Source of the DNA: Microbacterium sp. Root553
Lineage (GTDB): Bacteria > Actinomycetota > Actinomycetes > Actinomycetales > Microbacteriaceae
Direction of reading: 5' to 3'
DNA: 64,000 nucleotides
Assembly (NCBI RefSeq): GCF_001426995.1
Contig: NZ_LMFY01000001.1
Coordinates: 680,056-744,055 of the forward strand
Shown: one piece after another, positions 35,747 to 43,827 of the stretch
Position numbering within the stretch: position 1 is the stretch's first letter
How the letters are laid out: the number at the start of each line of letters is the position of its first letter
Notes under the pieces: generated by a model
What the model was told of the DNA's origin: nothing
Databases searched by the model: none
Seen by the model: only the letters and a program-made list of their open reading frames with translations
Program-made: the position numbers and the translations under genes

Positions 35747-37276
35747 ATGAAGCCACTGTGGAAGCTCGACCGGACCCCGCCCACCGGCACACCGTTCGAC
35801 CCGGGGGCGCGACACGATGTCATCATCGTCGGCGCGGGCCTGACCGGCCTGACGACCGCCGTCATGCTCGCGCGTGCCGGACTCGATGTCGCGGTGATCG
35901 AGGCGGGAGAGGTCGCCGAGCTCGCCACGGGAGGCAACACCGGCAAGCTGAACCTGCTGCAGGGCAAACGCCTCGCCGAGATCCGCGCGCACCACCCGGC
36001 CTCGCTGGTGCAGGCCTACGTCGACGGCAACCGCGAGGGCATGGACTGGCTGGTCGCGTTCGCCGATCACGCCGGGGTCTCCTACGAGCGACGCACCGAT
36101 CACTCCTATGCCCAAGACGAGAGCGGAGTCGACGCGGTGCGGCAGGTGCACGCGGCGGCGCGCGAGGCGGGACTCCCGACCCGGATGCTCTCGCGGTCCG
36201 AGCTGTCGTCCACCGCGTTCCCCGTCGCGGGGGCGGTGGCGCTCGACGAGCAGGTGACGATCGATCCGGCCCTGGTGACCGACGCCCTCGCTGCGGAGTT
36301 CCTCGCCGCGGGCGGAACCCTGCACACCGGCGTCCGCGTCACCGCGACCCACGCTCTGCCCGAACCGCGCGTGGAGACTCCGGTCGGCCCCCTGTTCGCC
36401 GAGCACATCGTGATCGCCACCGGGTCTCCGATCCTCGACCGCGGTCTGTACTTCGCCAAGATGCGCGCGTTCCGGTCGTATTGCGTCTCGTTCCGCGTGC
36501 CGGGCGACGTGCCCGAGAGCACCTTCATCTCGGTCGACGACCCCACCCGCTCGATCCGTCCGGTGTCCTCTGCGGACGGACCAGGCGGCGACGCGCGACT
36601 CGTCGTCGGCGGCAACGGACACCCCGTCGGACGCTCCGACGGCGAGGCGGCGGCCGTCGACGATCTCGTGTCCTGGGCGCGCACGTACTTCCCGGAGGCC
36701 GAGGAGACCCACCGCTGGTCGGCCCAGGACTACGAGTCGCACAACCAGATCCCCTTCGTCGGCGCGATGCCGCGCGGGCTCGGCCGCATCCGCTTCGCGA
36801 CCGGATACGCGAAGTGGGGCCTGTCGAACGCCCCCGCCGCCGCGCTGCGACTCACCGCCGAGATCCTGGGGGCGAGCTGGCACGATCGTCCCGGTTGGAT
36901 GGTGAAGATCGGCACGAGGCTCACGGTTCCCGCGGATCTCGCGCGCGGCGCGGTCGAGGGAGCCAAGGTCGCCGCGGCCGCGACGACCGGGTGGATCGAC
37001 GCCGAGTCCCGTCCCGTTCCCGTGCCGAGGCCCGCCGACGGCGAAGGAGTCGTCGCGCAGCGCAGCGGGCGCCCTGTCGCGATCTCGACGGTCGACGGAG
37101 TGACCCGCGCGGTCTCGGCCGTGTGTCCGCACCTCGGCGGCGTGCTCGCCTGGAACGACGCCGAATGCACGTGGGACTGCCCGCTGCACGCCTCGCGCTT
37201 CGCCCCCGACGGCACCCGCATCGAGGGGCCTGCGCTTCAGGACCTCACGGTGCTCCCGCGCACGAGCGGCGGGTGA
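35747..37276 (+). CDS. FAD-dependent oxidoreductase with C-terminal Rieske domain
   Basis: A 509-residue fusion. Residues 25-400 are a DAO-type FAD enzyme: VIIVGAGLTGLTTAVMLARAG (dinucleotide loop at 29-34), TGGNTGKLNLLQG, and FATGYAKWGLSNAPAAALRL near the end of the domain. Residues 455-509 are a Rieske [2Fe-2S] domain with CPHLGG (Cys460, His462) and CPLHAS (Cys478, His481). This arrangement is common in actinobacteria; its substrate is not known and may be an amino acid or amine. The start is ATG 35747; the frame is open from 35603. It is divergent from crcB with about 85 bases between. Confidence 0.9.
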   Translation: MKPLWKLDRTPPTGTPFDPGARHDVIIVGAGLTGLTTAVMLARAGLDVAVIEAGEVAELATGGNTGKLNLLQGKRLAEIRAHHPASLVQAYVDGNREGMDWLVAFADHAGVSYERRTDHSYAQDESGVDAVRQVHAAAREAGLPTRMLSRSELSSTAFPVAGAVALDEQVTIDPALVTDALAAEFLAAGGTLHTGVRVTATHALPEPRVETPVGPLFAEHIVIATGSPILDRGLYFAKMRAFRSYCVSFRVPGDVPESTFISVDDPTRSIRPVSSADGPGGDARLVVGGNGHPVGRSDGEAAAVDDLVSWARTYFPEAEETHRWSAQDYESHNQIPFVGAMPRGLGRIRFATGYAKWGLSNAPAAALRLTAEILGASWHDRPGWMVKIGTRLTVPADLARGAVEGAKVAAAATTGWIDAESRPVPVPRPADGEGVVAQRSGRPVAISTVDGVTRAVSAVCPHLGGVLAWNDAECTWDCPLHASRFAPDGTRIEGPALQDLTVLPRTSGG

Positions 37277-37279
37277 CGC

Positions 37280-38104
37280 TCAGTCCCGGGGCGGGGCACC
37301 GGCCCCGGGAGGCGGCGAGTCCCACCCCTGCTGGGGCTCGTCGCAGTTCTCACGGAACACGTACTGCGAGACGAGCTTGCGCTGGTGGCTCGACCAGTCG
37401 ATCGCCGGCCGGCGCTGCTCCGGGGGCAGATAGCCGAGCCGGTAGACGGCCATGAGCTCCAGGTCGTCGGGCACGCGCAGCAGCGCGTTGATCTCGTCCC
37501 AGCGCCCCGGCACCTCCATCGGGAACGAGATGAACTGGATGCCCATGCCCAGTTCGACCGTGGTGAGCCAGACGTTCTCCATCGCCGCACCCATGCTGAA
37601 CACCGAGTAGAACGACGACAGCTGGCCTGGACGATACTCGCTGCGATCGAGCATCACTCCGAGCAGCAACGGGGATCCGCCGACCAGCTTGTGGTTCTCC
37701 TCCCCCAGCGTCTTGGGCACGCCGAACGTGTTCATCAGCTTCTGGCCGCGCTTGGTGAAGACCTGGCTCGTGAAGGGCCGCAGCGCCGCGGGGAGCTTGT
37801 CGAACAGCATCCCGCTGCGTTTCTCCTCCATCTCGGCCTGGCTGAAGCGGAAGTACGGCTTGTACCGCTCGAAGAACGTGCCGTTCGACATCGCCTCGGT
37901 CATGCTCTCGCCGGAGATGCGGGCGATCTTGTCGATCGTGTCGCGGTTCTCGATGACCACGAAGCGCCACGGCTGGCTGTTCAGCTGCGAGGGCGCCCGC
38001 CCCGCCGCCTCGAGCAGGATTCGCTGATGCTCCTCCGACACCGGGTCGGGGAGGAACGGCCCGTTCGTGGTCTTGCGGCGGCGGATGGCGTCGAGCAGTT
38101 CCAT
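37280..38104 (-). CDS. Nitroreductase family flavoprotein
   Basis: A 274-residue FMN-dependent oxidoreductase. Seen: [20 protein letters not shown] (first FMN-binding Arg residues), [22 protein letters not shown] (NSQPW motif), [26 protein letters not shown] and [16 protein letters not shown]. It is longer than typical nitroreductases by an insert with [23 protein letters not shown] 38104 lies four bases after the stop of the small membrane gene, so they are cotranscribed. The substrate is not evident. Confidence 0.92.
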   Translation of the reverse strand: MELLDAIRRRKTTNGPFLPDPVSEEHQRILLEAAGRAPSQLNSQPWRFVVIENRDTIDKIARISGESMTEAMSNGTFFERYKPYFRFSQAEMEEKRSGMLFDKLPAALRPFTSQVFTKRGQKLMNTFGVPKTLGEENHKLVGGSPLLLGVMLDRSEYRPGQLSSFYSVFSMGAAMENVWLTTVELGMGIQFISFPMEVPGRWDEINALLRVPDDLELMAVYRLGYLPPEQRRPAIDWSSHQRKLVSQYVFRENCDEPQQGWDSPPPGAGAPPRD

Positions 38105-38108
38105 GCGG

Positions 38109-38483
38109 TCACTTCCGGTCGGTGGTGAGGTGCGCGCACACGAGGCCCGCGACGATGAAGGGGGCCGCGGCGAGCGCGACGAGCGGATGCCGCCTGCGGT
38201 GCGTGCCCAGGTACGGGATGGCCGCGAGCGGCACCGCCGCCGGCGCGAGGGCCAGGGCGGCGCGTCGGCTCGCGGGCCTCGGCCGCCCCCAGACGAGCGC
38301 CGAGAACGCGGCGGCGGAGGCCACGCAGGTCGCGATGTAGATCGCGTGATGCAGCCAGCGGAAGCCACTCGTGTCGATCAGCTTGGCGGCGACGGCCGAC
38401 CCGAGCGCGACGTTCGCGGCATAGGCTCCCGCAGCCACCGCGAACAGGGGGGCGGCATCGGTGCGTCTGCGGCGGGGGGCCAT
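38109..38483 (-). CDS. Four-helix membrane protein of unknown function
   Basis: A 124-residue protein with a basic N-terminus (MAPRRRRTD) and about four helices: [57 protein letters not shown] and [21 protein letters not shown] do not recognise the family. It ends four bases before the nitroreductase start and begins with TAGGGT-N6-ATG, a leaderless promoter, so it leads that transcript. Confidence 0.75.
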   Translation of the reverse strand: MAPRRRRTDAAPLFAVAAGAYAANVALGSAVAAKLIDTSGFRWLHHAIYIATCVASAAAFSALVWGRPRPASRRAALALAPAAVPLAAIPYLGTHRRRHPLVALAAAPFIVAGLVCAHLTTDRK

Positions 38484-38489
38484 GGCACG

Positions 38490-38495
38490 ACCCTA
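38490..38495 (-). promoter_or_regulatory. Leaderless promoter -10 box for the membrane protein/nitroreductase pair
   Basis: Reverse-strand TAGGGT, six bases, then ATG at 38483. Confidence 0.5.
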
Positions 38496-38677
38496 CGCCC
38501 CGCCGCGGCATCCGATCTCGGTCTTGCCACGGCGGGGCGGATCCCTGCGGGGGCACAGGCTGCTCTCCGCGTGGTGCTCGTGAGGCGAGGAGTTGACGCA
38601 GCGTCGACGTCGATCGTTCTCCCCATCGCGCAAACGTATGTCAGCATTCTGCACTCATATGACTATGTTTACGTTTC

Positions 38678-38695
38678 AGAGGCAGCACAGCCTCT
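38678..38695 (+). promoter_or_regulatory. Leader hairpin before the membrane peptide cassette
   Basis: AGAGGC-N6-GCCTCT lies in an AT-rich stretch (38635-38712, locally far lower in GC than its surroundings), 17 bases before the GGAGGTGG ribosome site. It could affect mRNA stability or translation of the first gene. Confidence 0.45.
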
Positions 38696-38725
38696 CGCTG
38701 TAACGAATTTATGGAGGTGGTGTAC

Positions 38726-38968
38726 ATGTCCCTACTGGCGGCAATCGAACCGACGATGATGCGTCGGCGTGCGCAGGACGCGATCGACGATGCGATCCTG
38801 CGGATGGATGCGTGGTGGCTGGTGCTGATGGCGGCGATCCTCGTCTTCGGGGTCGCGTTCCTGGCGGCCCTGGCGCTGTGGTGCTTCTTCTCCGCCGGGG
38901 GTCGCAGATTCAGCGGCAACTGGAAGTGGGGCAAGACCGGCGTCTCCGTGTGGATCGAATGCGTCTAG
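38726..38968 (+). CDS. Small membrane peptide, first gene of an ABC/metalloprotease cassette
   Basis: An 80-residue protein: N-terminal amphipathic stretch with MMRRRAQDAIDDAILRMDAW, one hydrophobic helix (WWLVLMAAILVFGVAFLAAL), and a short aromatic, basic tail (GGRRFSGNWKWGKTGVSVWI, then Glu-Cys-Val). ATG 38726 follows a strong GGAGGTGG site at seven bases; ATG 38711 is in frame but lies before that site. Its last ten bases overlap the ABC ATPase start. I recognise no family. The tail (W-x-W-G, V-x-V-W) vaguely recalls lactococcin-972-type bacteriocins. It could be a secreted or processed peptide, or a small subunit of the transporter. Confidence 0.7.
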   Translation: MSLLAAIEPTMMRRRAQDAIDDAILRMDAWWLVLMAAILVFGVAFLAALALWCFFSAGGRRFSGNWKWGKTGVSVWIECV

Positions 38969-39759
38969 ACCCACGTCGCCTCCGTGCATCGGTGCCGATG
39001 CACGGAGGCGACGGCGCTCCGCTTCCCGAGGCCCGGGCCCTGCTCGAGGTGGCCGACGTCACCTTCGGGTACTCGGCGCGGGCGTCGGCACTTCGCGACA
39101 TCTCGTTCTCGCTCGCGCCGGGCGAGAGAGTCGGTCTGGTCGGGCCGAACGGCTCGGGCAAGTCGACGCTCATCCGCCTCGTGGCAGACCTGTTGCAGGT
39201 GCGACGGGGCAGCGTCACCATCGACGGCCGCCCGAACCACACCCGTGCGTCGCGCGAACAGCTCTGCTACATCGCGAGCAACGACACCCTGCCGCAGTTC
39301 CTGACCGGCCGCGAGTACATCGAGCTGATGCATCGTCTCTATCGGACGACTCCCGACGCCGCCGCCGTCGACGACCTGCTCGACCGCTATCAGATGGGTG
39401 CGCGGCAGTTCGACCTCATCGAGGACTACTCGCACGGAATGCGCAAGAAGATCCAGCTCGTCTCGGCGCTCTCGCTGGGCAGACCGCTCACGATCATCGA
39501 CGAGACGCTCAACGGCGTCGACGTCGACGCGCTGTTCGAGTTCGAGATCGATGCCGCCCGCATCGCGGACGACCGGGGACTGCTGCTGTGCAGCCACGAC
39601 TTCCGCCTCCTCGAGAACGTCTGCGACCGGGTGATCGTGCTGTGCCGGGGCGAGATCGTGTTCGACCTCCCCACCGCACGCGTACTCGACGACGTCGGAT
39701 CGGTCGACGCGCTGGTCAGGCGGGCGATCGCGATCGCCCGCACGCAGGAATCGCCATGA
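38959..39759 (+). CDS. ABC transporter ATP-binding protein
   Basis: A 266-residue ATPase: Walker A LVGPNGSGKSTLIRL, an unusual Q-loop region LCYIASNDTLPQFLTGREYI, signature YSHGMRKKIQL in place of LSGGQ, Walker B LTIIDETLNGVD with the catalytic Glu, and H-loop LLLCSHDF. This variant resembles ABC-2 exporters of peptides and bacteriocins (SkfE/YydI-like) rather than nutrient importers. ATG 38959 overlaps the peptide gene; ATG 38998 is a possible alternative. Its stop overlaps the permease start (ATGA). Confidence 0.88.
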   Translation: MRLDPRRLRASVPMHGGDGAPLPEARALLEVADVTFGYSARASALRDISFSLAPGERVGLVGPNGSGKSTLIRLVADLLQVRRGSVTIDGRPNHTRASREQLCYIASNDTLPQFLTGREYIELMHRLYRTTPDAAAVDDLLDRYQMGARQFDLIEDYSHGMRKKIQLVSALSLGRPLTIIDETLNGVDVDALFEFEIDAARIADDRGLLLCSHDFRLLENVCDRVIVLCRGEIVFDLPTARVLDDVGSVDALVRRAIAIARTQESP

Positions 39760-41327
39760 GGCCGTCGCTGCAGCTGGCCGGCTTCCTCTGGACGTTCCTC
39801 GTCCGACGCATCCTCCGCCGCAGCATGCTCCGCATCACGGCCGTCCGCTGGGTTCTCGTCGCCGCAGTCGCGGCGGCGTTCCTGGGCTTCTGCGCGTTCG
39901 GGGTGCTCGCCCTGCGACAGCTGATCGTCGAGCCCGAGCAGCTCCCTCCCCTGCTGCGTGTCGTGGGCGTCTCGATACCGCTCTGGGTGCTCACGGCGTT
40001 CACCGTCGTGCGGGTGCTGTTCCTGAAGGCCGGCGATCTGATCGAGCTCACCTTCTCCTTCCCGCTGACCAATCGGGCGCGCGGCCTCGGCGTGCTGCTC
40101 TTCGAGACGCTGCTCGTCGCGATCGCGGTCACCTTCGCGCTCGGCGCCGTCGTCTCCGGCGCGCTGTCGATCGGCGGCGTCGGCATCCTCGACGACATCC
40201 TGACCTGCGTGATCCTGCCGGCGGTCGTCGCCTACCTGCTGACGAGCGTCGCCTACCTGGCGCTCGAGCGACTGCTCCTTCGCATCCGTCTCGCCCGGCT
40301 CCGCGCCTTCCTCGTGCCGGTGGTACTCGCGGCCGCCATGGCCGTCGTCTATCTCGGAGTGTCGGCGCAGTCCGAGCCGGTGCTCTTCGCGGCGGTGGGT
40401 CAGGGCGACGACTACTTCGCCCCCTCGCTCGTGTTCGCCGACATCGCCGCGGCGCACGGACTGATCGCCGCGCTCTCGGTGTGGGCCCCCTGCGTCGCGC
40501 TGCTCATGCTCGCGGTCATCGCGATGGCGCCTCGGCAGTTCGAGCCGACGCGGCGCTTCGCCGTCGTCCCCCGTCTGTTCGGGTCGACGGAGTTCGGCGT
40601 CTACTTCTCGGCCCACATCCGGGCGATCGAGACCATCACCGTGATCGGCCTGGCGCTGGCGGGCTCGTACGCCCTCTTCCTCGCGAACGTCCGACTCCCG
40701 CCCCTCCTGCTCATCGCCGTCTCGGTGCAGTCCGTCTACTCCTTCGTCTCGACGGAGTCGCTGCGTGCCACCGGGCCACGGCGGCACGGCCCGTCGATGC
40801 GCTATCTCCTGATCCTCGGCCCGCAGCTGGCGACGCTCGCGCTGATCGCGGTCCCGATCAGCGCTCTCTCGGCCCTCACCGGAGCGCCCGCCGACGCCAT
40901 CCTCACCGTCATCGGCTTCGCGGCGTCCAACATCGTCGTCCTGACCCTCGCCGGGATCGCCTTCCCTCCCGAGAAGGGCAACCCGTTCTCCGTGATCGCC
41001 GGCGTCGCCATCGCGGGGCTGGTGGTGGGGACGATCATGCTCGGCACGAACCTCCTCGGGCTCCCGGCTCCGTTCACCGTCGGGGTGATGGTCTTCCTCA
41101 CCCTCCTCTCCGCCGCACTCTCCATCGCAGGGATGGACAGAACAGAAAGGACCGCTCGTCATGAAGTGGTTGTTGAGGACCGCCGTGAGCGCGGTCGGAG
41201 CGCTCGTCGTCACCGCGGGGGCGGCGATCGCCACCGCGATCTGGTTGATGTTCGCGGAAGGATCGACGGAGGGCCGACGGCTCGGCTTCTTCGGGGCGGT
41301 CTTCGTCGAGGTGCATCCGAGCGCTGA
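39756..41327 (+). CDS. ABC-type permease with a long overlapping C-terminal tail
   Basis: A 523-residue reading frame with about 12 hydrophobic helices over the first 465 residues (from LRITAVRWVLVAAVAAAFLG to GVMVFLTLLSAALSIAG). This matches the size of multi-helix permeases in peptide-export ABC systems. The final 55 residues or so (from RTERTARHEVVVEDRRERGR onward) are Arg/Gly-rich and lie wholly on top of the next gene in another frame. A TGA in a third frame overlaps the next ATG (ATGA at 41161-41164), as at the other joints of this operon, so the tail may come from a small indel. The membrane part is sound; the tail is doubtful. Confidence 0.78.
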   Translation: MRPSLQLAGFLWTFLVRRILRRSMLRITAVRWVLVAAVAAAFLGFCAFGVLALRQLIVEPEQLPPLLRVVGVSIPLWVLTAFTVVRVLFLKAGDLIELTFSFPLTNRARGLGVLLFETLLVAIAVTFALGAVVSGALSIGGVGILDDILTCVILPAVVAYLLTSVAYLALERLLLRIRLARLRAFLVPVVLAAAMAVVYLGVSAQSEPVLFAAVGQGDDYFAPSLVFADIAAAHGLIAALSVWAPCVALLMLAVIAMAPRQFEPTRRFAVVPRLFGSTEFGVYFSAHIRAIETITVIGLALAGSYALFLANVRLPPLLLIAVSVQSVYSFVSTESLRATGPRRHGPSMRYLLILGPQLATLALIAVPISALSALTGAPADAILTVIGFAASNIVVLTLAGIAFPPEKGNPFSVIAGVAIAGLVVGTIMLGTNLLGLPAPFTVGVMVFLTLLSAALSIAGMDRTERTARHEVVVEDRRERGRSARRHRGGGDRHRDLVDVRGRIDGGPTARLLRGGLRRGASER

Positions 41328-41475
41328 CGGGCCCACCCAGTTGGGAGCAGGGCTGAACGACCCGCTGCCGATCATCCTCAGCATCGTCGTGGTGACGGTG
41401 TTCATCCTCGCCGTGTTCGCCGTGCACGATGCGCTCGTCGAGCGGCGCAGATACCTTCTCGCCGGGGGTCGGTGA
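41161..41475 (+). CDS. Two-helix membrane protein in the ABC cassette
   Basis: A 104-residue protein with helix 1 TAVSAVGALVVTAGAAIATA, a 45-residue outside loop (FAEGSTEGRRLGFFGAVFVE onward), and helix 2 LPIILSIVVVTVFILAVFAV, ending in a basic tail. AGAAAGGA nine bases ahead of the ATG is a ribosome site. No family recognised. Its stop is one base from the next gene's start. It could be an accessory or self-protection protein for the exporter; this is only inference from position. Confidence 0.72.
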   Translation: MKWLLRTAVSAVGALVVTAGAAIATAIWLMFAEGSTEGRRLGFFGAVFVEVHPSADGPTQLGAGLNDPLPIILSIVVVTVFILAVFAVHDALVERRRYLLAGGR

Positions 41476-41476
41476 G

Positions 41477-42007
41477 ATGTGGTCGGCCCGTGCCGAGCGA
41501 GTCGGCGCGGGCCTCGTCTGCCGCTGGCTTCTCCTCGCGGCATGGCCTCTTCACCTCGCCTTCGGCGCGCTGGTCGCGGCGACCGCCGCCCTCGCCGCCG
41601 TCACCGAGCAGACGGGGATAGCGGATGCAGTGGCCGCACTCGCTGTGCAGTACATCCTCGGACTCTGCTGCTCCTTCGGCCTGCACGAGCTCGGGCACCT
41701 GGTCGTGCTCTCGCGCGCGGAAGGGGTCACGGCGATCACCCTCGAGCGCACACTCTGGCGGCTGTCGGTCAGCGCGCACGGCCGGATCAGCGGGCGCGAT
41801 GCGGTTCTCGCGGCTCTCGCCGGGCCCGGCACCTGCGTCGCCGTGGGCGCAGCGCTCCTGCTGCTGGCCCCGCAGTCGCACCTGCACCTCTGGTACCTGG
41901 CGCACGCCGTCTTCCTCGTCCCGGTCTTCGGTGATGGGAGAGCCGTGCTCTCCGTCATCCTCTCTCGGCGTGCGGCACGCGGGGTCGCACAGCGAAAGAG
42001 GGGCTGA
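41477..42007 (+). CDS. Membrane protein with HELGH motif (M50-like)
   Basis: A 176-residue protein with about five helices. Inside a helix it carries FGLHELGHLVVLSRAEGV; HELGH is the zinc motif of site-2-type (M50) membrane proteases. A later DGRAVLSVIL at 156-165 could supply the third ligand, but the usual NxxPxxxxDG is not complete. Intramembrane proteases of this kind sit beside ABC exporters in several peptide systems (e.g. YydH). Translation is likely from ATG 41477, just after the preceding stop. Being the last gene of the cassette, it might mature or degrade the 80-residue peptide. Confidence 0.7.
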   Translation: MWSARAERVGAGLVCRWLLLAAWPLHLAFGALVAATAALAAVTEQTGIADAVAALAVQYILGLCCSFGLHELGHLVVLSRAEGVTAITLERTLWRLSVSAHGRISGRDAVLAALAGPGTCVAVGAALLLLAPQSHLHLWYLAHAVFLVPVFGDGRAVLSVILSRRAARGVAQRKRG

Positions 42008-42016
42008 CGGAGTCGA

Positions 42017-42052
42017 GATATATCGTGTTATTCTGACCAAACACGATATATC
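42017..42052. promoter_or_regulatory. Large inverted repeat operator before DUF4097-PadR
   Basis: GATATATCGTGTT (42017-42029) and AACACGATATATC (42040-42052) are exact complements around ten bases; the right arm also starts the 14-base palindrome CACGATATATCGTG (42042-42055). It lies 25 bases before the DUF4097 ATG, across the likely promoter. PadR regulators commonly bind such AT-rich palindromes, and a padR-type gene ends this operon. Confidence 0.8.
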
Positions 42053-42080
42053 GTGATCACTCAACACAGGAGAAGCAGAC

Positions 42081-42920
42081 ATGACCGAGAAGTGGCTCGT
42101 CGCCCCCGGCGAAGAACGCGTGATCGACATCGAGAACGTCACCCGGCTGAAGATCGGCCTGGTCGGCGGTCAGGTCGATGTCATCGCGCACGACGAACCC
42201 GGCATCCGCATCGAGGTGCACGGTGTCACCACCAAGGACCTGCGCATCGAGGCGAACGATGGCGAGGTCGAGATCGACCACCCGCAGCTCGGCTGGGACA
42301 ATTTCCTCGAGGTGTTCCGCAACTTCGGCTCCGGAGGGCCCAAGGCTGAGGTCAGCGTCGCGGTCCCCCGCTCGATCGCCCTGAACCTGGGCGTCGTGAG
42401 CGCCGGCGCACTGGTGTCGGGCATCCGCAACGACGCACGGTTGAACACCGTCTCCGGCGACCTCATCGTCGACACCCTGATCGGCGACCTCACGGTCAAC
42501 TCGGTGTCCGGCGACGTGCAGGTGCGCGGGCTGACCGGATCGATCAGCGCGAACAGCGTCTCGGGCGACGTCGCCGTCACCGGCACCGTCCGTCGCGCGA
42601 CCGTCGACATCGTGTCCGGCTCGACGCTGGTCGACGCCGCGGGAGACGTCAACACCATCACCGTGAACTCGGTGTCCGGCGGCACCACGGTGCGCCTCGA
42701 CGAGTCGCTCGCTGCGAACTACGTCATCCGCTCGCTGAGCGGGCGTCTCCTCATCGACGGCGTGGAGCGCAACACGTCGGGCCCCAGCAACTACACGGGA
42801 TCGACCGGCGAGCTCGCCGGGCGCTTCGTCGACCTGCGCGCCAACTCGGTCTCCGGCGGTGTGACGGTGCTCCGCCGCTCGCCGGCATCCATCACCGACG
42901 ATGCGGAGTGGGAAGCATGA
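42081..42920 (+). CDS. DUF4097 beta-helix-like protein
   Basis: A 279-residue soluble protein built of repeated beta strands. The phrase N/T-SVSGD/G recurs at least six times (LNTVSGDLIV, VNSVSGDVQV, ANSVSGDVAV, DIVSGSTLV, VNSVSGGTTV, ANSVSGGVTV), giving a right-handed stacked-strand fold typical of the DUF4097 family. The domain is often encoded beside PadR regulators and membrane proteins and is thought to respond to envelope stress; its activity is not known. There is no signal peptide. ATG 42081 follows CAGGAGAAG. The stop overlaps the PadR gene (ATGA). Confidence 0.88.
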   Translation: MTEKWLVAPGEERVIDIENVTRLKIGLVGGQVDVIAHDEPGIRIEVHGVTTKDLRIEANDGEVEIDHPQLGWDNFLEVFRNFGSGGPKAEVSVAVPRSIALNLGVVSAGALVSGIRNDARLNTVSGDLIVDTLIGDLTVNSVSGDVQVRGLTGSISANSVSGDVAVTGTVRRATVDIVSGSTLVDAAGDVNTITVNSVSGGTTVRLDESLAANYVIRSLSGRLLIDGVERNTSGPSNYTGSTGELAGRFVDLRANSVSGGVTVLRRSPASITDDAEWEA

Positions 42921-43543
42921 GTCCTGCGGTCTTCTCGCACGGCGACCTGAGGCTCTACCTCCTCTCGCTGCTCGCCGAGGCGCCCCAGCACGGGTACGGG
43001 ATCATCCAGGCCCTGACGGACCGCACCGGTGGCACGTACACGCCCAGCGCCGGCACGATCTACCCCCGGCTGGCGAAGCTCGAGGAGGAGGGTCTCGTGA
43101 GCAAGACCGTCGACGGTCGCACGACGATCTACGCGATCACGGACGCCGGACGCGCCGAGCTCGCCTCACGAGAAGGCGACCTCGCCGGCATCGAAGCGGG
43201 GCTCACCGATTCGGTGCGGCTGATCGCCAACGAGGTGCGCCAGAGCGTCAAGGAGGCCATGAAGAGCCTCCGTGCCGACCTCGCGACCGCGGCGAAGGAC
43301 GATCGCGCCACATCACCGTCCCGCCCCCGCAGTGCGGGCGACGACGAGCGCTCCCTCACCCGCGAGGAGATGCACCGAGCGGATGCCGTCATCAACGCCT
43401 TCCGCGCCCGGGTGCGCACCGACCTGCGCACCCACATCGCGAAGGGCGGCACGTTGCCCGCATCCGTGGTGACGCAGCTCGAGGACGGACTGGACGCCGC
43501 CGCCCGCGGCATCACCGTCGCACTCGCCTCGCTGGGGCGCTGA
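42917..43543 (+). CDS. PadR family regulator
   Basis: A 208-residue regulator. The PadR winged helix is LLSLLAEAPQHGYGIIQALT followed by GGTYTPSAGTIYPRLAKLEEEGLVSKT; a C-terminal helical dimerisation region with LTREEMHRADAVINAFRARV follows. It overlaps the DUF4097 gene by four bases and very likely represses this operon through the palindrome at 42017-42052. The upstream frame start at 42908 is three codons longer; ATG 42917 is preferred because of the stop-start overlap. Confidence 0.92.
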   Translation: MSPAVFSHGDLRLYLLSLLAEAPQHGYGIIQALTDRTGGTYTPSAGTIYPRLAKLEEEGLVSKTVDGRTTIYAITDAGRAELASREGDLAGIEAGLTDSVRLIANEVRQSVKEAMKSLRADLATAAKDDRATSPSRPRSAGDDERSLTREEMHRADAVINAFRARVRTDLRTHIAKGGTLPASVVTQLEDGLDAAARGITVALASLGR

Positions 43544-43552
43544 CGTACTGCG

Positions 43553-43827
43553 CGTTTCGTCTCGCTCCGCTCGCTCAACGACCGAGCCCCACCCCGCCCG
43601 TTGAGCGAGCGGCCGGGACCCACCCCACCCGTTGAGCGAGGAGCCGGACCCCACCCCACCCGTTGAGCGAGGAGCCGGACCCCACCCCGCTCGTTGAGCG
43701 AGGAGCGCAGCGACGAGACGAAACGCGCCTCCTCCTCCGTCCACACCCATCCCGCCCGTTGAGCGAGCGGCCGGGACCCACCCCGCCCGTTGAGCGAGGA
43801 GCGCAGCGACGAGACGAAACGCGCCTC
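43553..43827. repeat. Palindromic repeat cluster (AAACGC type)
   Basis: No gene. The stretch contains CGTTTCGTCTCGCTCCGCTC once and six forward copies beginning CGTTGAGCGAG, two of them full length to GACGAGACGAAACGC. The short copies are separated by GGACCCCACCCCACCCG-like linkers. The phrase ACGAAACGCGCCTCCTNCTC, followed by CGTCCA, occurs twice; its second copy is the true 3' end of the stress-protein gene, so the first is a duplication reaching into a coding end. It separates the convergent padR and usp genes. Confidence 0.88.
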
